NCBI GenBank assembly: GCA_946479475.1
Contig: CAMLGG010000236.1
Location: 1 to 8,163, forward strand
From: an uncultured Ideonella sp.
Lineage (GTDB): Bacteria; Pseudomonadota; Gammaproteobacteria; Burkholderiales; Burkholderiaceae
Length of the DNA stretch: 8,163 nt
Direction: 5' to 3'
Part shown: in pieces, positions 7,090 through 8,163 of the stretch
Numbering within the stretch: the stretch's first letter is position 1
Layout: each line of letters opens with the position of its first letter
Translations under genes and position numbers: made by a program
Notes under the pieces: model-generated
Told to the model about the DNA's origin: nothing
Databases searched by the model: none
Seen by the model: the letters and a program-made list of their open reading frames with translations, nothing else

Positions 7090-8043
7090 TCAGGCGCGCG
7101 CAGGCGCGTGCACCAGGGCGTCCTCCAGGTCGCCCATCTCGGCCCTCAGGAAGGGCTCGGCCCGCTCGACGACGAAGTAGCGGAAGGCCTCGGCCGCGGG
7201 CGACAGCACCTTGCTCTGCAGCCGCACGATGTGCCAGGTGCGCATCACCGGCGTGCCGTCTATCGGCAGCAGCTTCAGCAGGCCGGCGCGCAACTCCAGG
7301 CCGATGGTGTGCAGCGACAGGAAGCTCACGCCCATCTCGGCCATGACGGCCTGCTTGATGGTCTCGTTGCTCGTCATCTCCATCGTGATCTGCGGCTCGA
7401 AGTGGTGCTCGGCGAAGAACTGGCCCATGGCGGCCCGCGTGCCCGAGCCATGCTCGCGGACGATGAAGGGGTAGGGCGCCAGCGCGGTCACCGGCGAGTG
7501 ATCGACCGACAGCAGCGGATGCCCGGGCGCGCAGAAGAAGACCATCGGATGGGCCGCGAAGGCCTCGGAGCGCGTGGCCAGCTCCTTCGGGGGGCGGCCC
7601 ATCACCGACAGGTCCACCTCGCCGGCCTGCATCAGCGAAACGAGCGCAGCGCGGTTGGCGGCGACCACCAGCCTCACGTCCACGCCCGGGTGCTCCTTGC
7701 GAAACATCGCCAGCAGGCGGGGCACGAAGTACTGCGCCGTGCTGACCATGCCGATGGTCAGCCGCCCGCCCTCCAGCTTCTTCATGCGCGCCATCTCGTT
7801 CTCGGCGTCGCGCAGCGCGGCCAGCAGGCGCTTGGCATGGACCAGGAAGTACTCGCCGGCCGTCGAGAGGTTGACCTGGCGCCCTTGCCGGTCGAACAGC
7901 GGCAGGCCCACCTGGCCCTCCAGCTCCTTGATCTGCATGGACACCGCGGGCGCCGTGAGGTGCAGCGACTCGGCCGCGCGGGCCATGCTGCCGTGCCGGA
8001 CGACCTCCGTGAAAACCCTCAACTGCCGGAACGTCAGGTTCAT
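7090..8043 (-). CDS. LysR-type transcriptional regulator, CbbR-like
   Basis: 317 residues, normal for the family. The N-terminal winged helix-turn-helix (LTFRQLRVFTEVVRHGSMAR from residue 3, then AAESLHLTAPAVSMQIKELE, 23-42) is followed by a linker helix and a periplasmic-binding-protein-like effector domain. The segment LTIGMVSTAQYFVPRLLAMF (95-114), together with GEVDLSVMGRPPKELATRSE (141-160), is the pattern I associate with CbbR/CmpR regulators. These control Calvin-cycle genes in response to metabolites such as RuBP, PEP or NADPH. I chose ATG 8043 because MNLTFRQLRVF is the normal LysR start; a TTG-started extension reaches 8157 without homology. No strong ribosome site is visible. It is divergent from a gene starting at 8150, the usual arrangement for cbbR and a cbb operon. 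A different LysR specificity is possible. Confidence 0.86.
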   Translation of the reverse strand: MNLTFRQLRVFTEVVRHGSMARAAESLHLTAPAVSMQIKELEGQVGLPLFDRQGRQVNLSTAGEYFLVHAKRLLAALRDAENEMARMKKLEGGRLTIGMVSTAQYFVPRLLAMFRKEHPGVDVRLVVAANRAALVSLMQAGEVDLSVMGRPPKELATRSEAFAAHPMVFFCAPGHPLLSVDHSPVTALAPYPFIVREHGSGTRAAMGQFFAEHHFEPQITMEMTSNETIKQAVMAEMGVSFLSLHTIGLELRAGLLKLLPIDGTPVMRTWHIVRLQSKVLSPAAEAFRYFVVERAEPFLRAEMGDLEDALVHAPARA

Positions 8044-8046
8044 CGT

Positions 8047-8092
8047 TAAGCCAAAGCTGAATCTTGCAGGAAGGAAGTCTGACTTTTCTTTA
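8047..8092. promoter_or_regulatory. Candidate LysR/CbbR binding sites in the divergent spacer
   Basis: TGA-N7-TTA at 8080-8092 fits the CbbR rule TNA-N7-TNA (a T-N11-A motif). A weaker TAA-N8-TGA lies at 8047-8060, next to the regulator's own start, where autoregulatory sites usually are. Such short patterns arise by chance, so the call rests mainly on position in the cbbR divergent spacer. Confidence 0.4.
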
Positions 8093-8138
8093 GTTCTTGC
8101 GCAACCTATGGTGAGTGCCATCGACATCGACCGCCCCC

Positions 8139-8144
8139 AAGGAG
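8139..8144 (+). promoter_or_regulatory. Ribosome binding site deciding the GTG start at 8150
   Basis: AAGGAG lies five bases before GTG 8150. An in-frame ATG at 8108 has no Shine-Dalgarno, so the GTG is preferred. Confidence 0.65.
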
Positions 8145-8149
8145 ACCGC

Positions 8150-8163
8150 GTGAACAAGCCCGT
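8150..8163 (+). CDS. Start of a gene divergent from cbbR (partial; product not identifiable)
   Basis: Only GTG-AAC-AAG-CCC-GT is present, reading M-N-K-P-V. It is credible as a gene start because of the strong AAGGAG five bases upstream and the open divergent spacer. An in-frame ATG at 8108 would add 14 residues (MVSAIDIDRPQGDR) but lacks a ribosome site. By analogy with other cbbR loci it could be the first gene of a Calvin-cycle operon, such as a RuBisCO subunit or fructose-1,6-bisphosphatase. Five residues cannot support an assignment. Confidence 0.5.

Noticed and set aside
8097..8104. TTGCGCAA as a third FNR-like box
   Set aside because: It lacks the six-base gap between TTGC and GCAA, so it does not fit the 14-base dyad; it is noted only as an unexplained palindrome.

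Overview
This window is GC-rich and densely coded. Its protein families and codon use suggest a beta-proteobacterium, probably Burkholderiales; a Rubrivivax/Leptothrix-like autotroph is a guess supported by the CbbR-type regulator at the right end. There are nine complete protein genes, one gene cut by the left edge and one cut by the right edge. I see no RNA gene, insertion sequence, CRISPR array or stretch over 300 bases without a gene.

Left block (1-4862). Two gene sets diverge from a 166-base region (3436-3601). Leftward run a host-attachment family protein, a universal stress protein (USP), an AMP-forming acetyl-CoA synthetase (Acs) and the E1 alpha subunit of a pyruvate dehydrogenase-type complex, which is cut by the edge. 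They are tightly spaced, and the last two overlap by 4 bases. Rightward run a small exported Cys/His/Met-containing protein and an unusual fusion of an acyl-carrier-protein-like domain with a Pat-like GNAT acetyltransferase. The shared region holds two 14-base dyads (3488-3501 and 3525-3538). Both fit the FNR/FixK half-site rule TTG(A/C)-N6-(T/G)CAA, and each lies at the class II activator distance (about -41.5) from a plausible -10 element, one facing each way. The block therefore looks like a low-oxygen or redox-controlled acetyl-CoA module. Acs carries the P-X4-G-K motif that Pat-type enzymes acetylate, so the fusion protein may regulate its divergent neighbour.

Middle block (4906-6540). 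An alpha/beta hydrolase and a TetR-family repressor are divergent across an AT-rich spacer. The spacer holds two matching 22-base pseudo-palindromes spaced 36 bases apart, which overlap the predicted promoters of both genes. This looks like a classical autoregulated repressor/target pair.

Right block (6548-8163). A DUF3597 protein lies downstream of a CbbR-like LysR regulator on the same strand. Divergent from cbbR, the first five codons of another gene are visible after a strong ribosome binding site. By context this could open a Calvin-cycle (cbb) operon, but too little is present to identify it.
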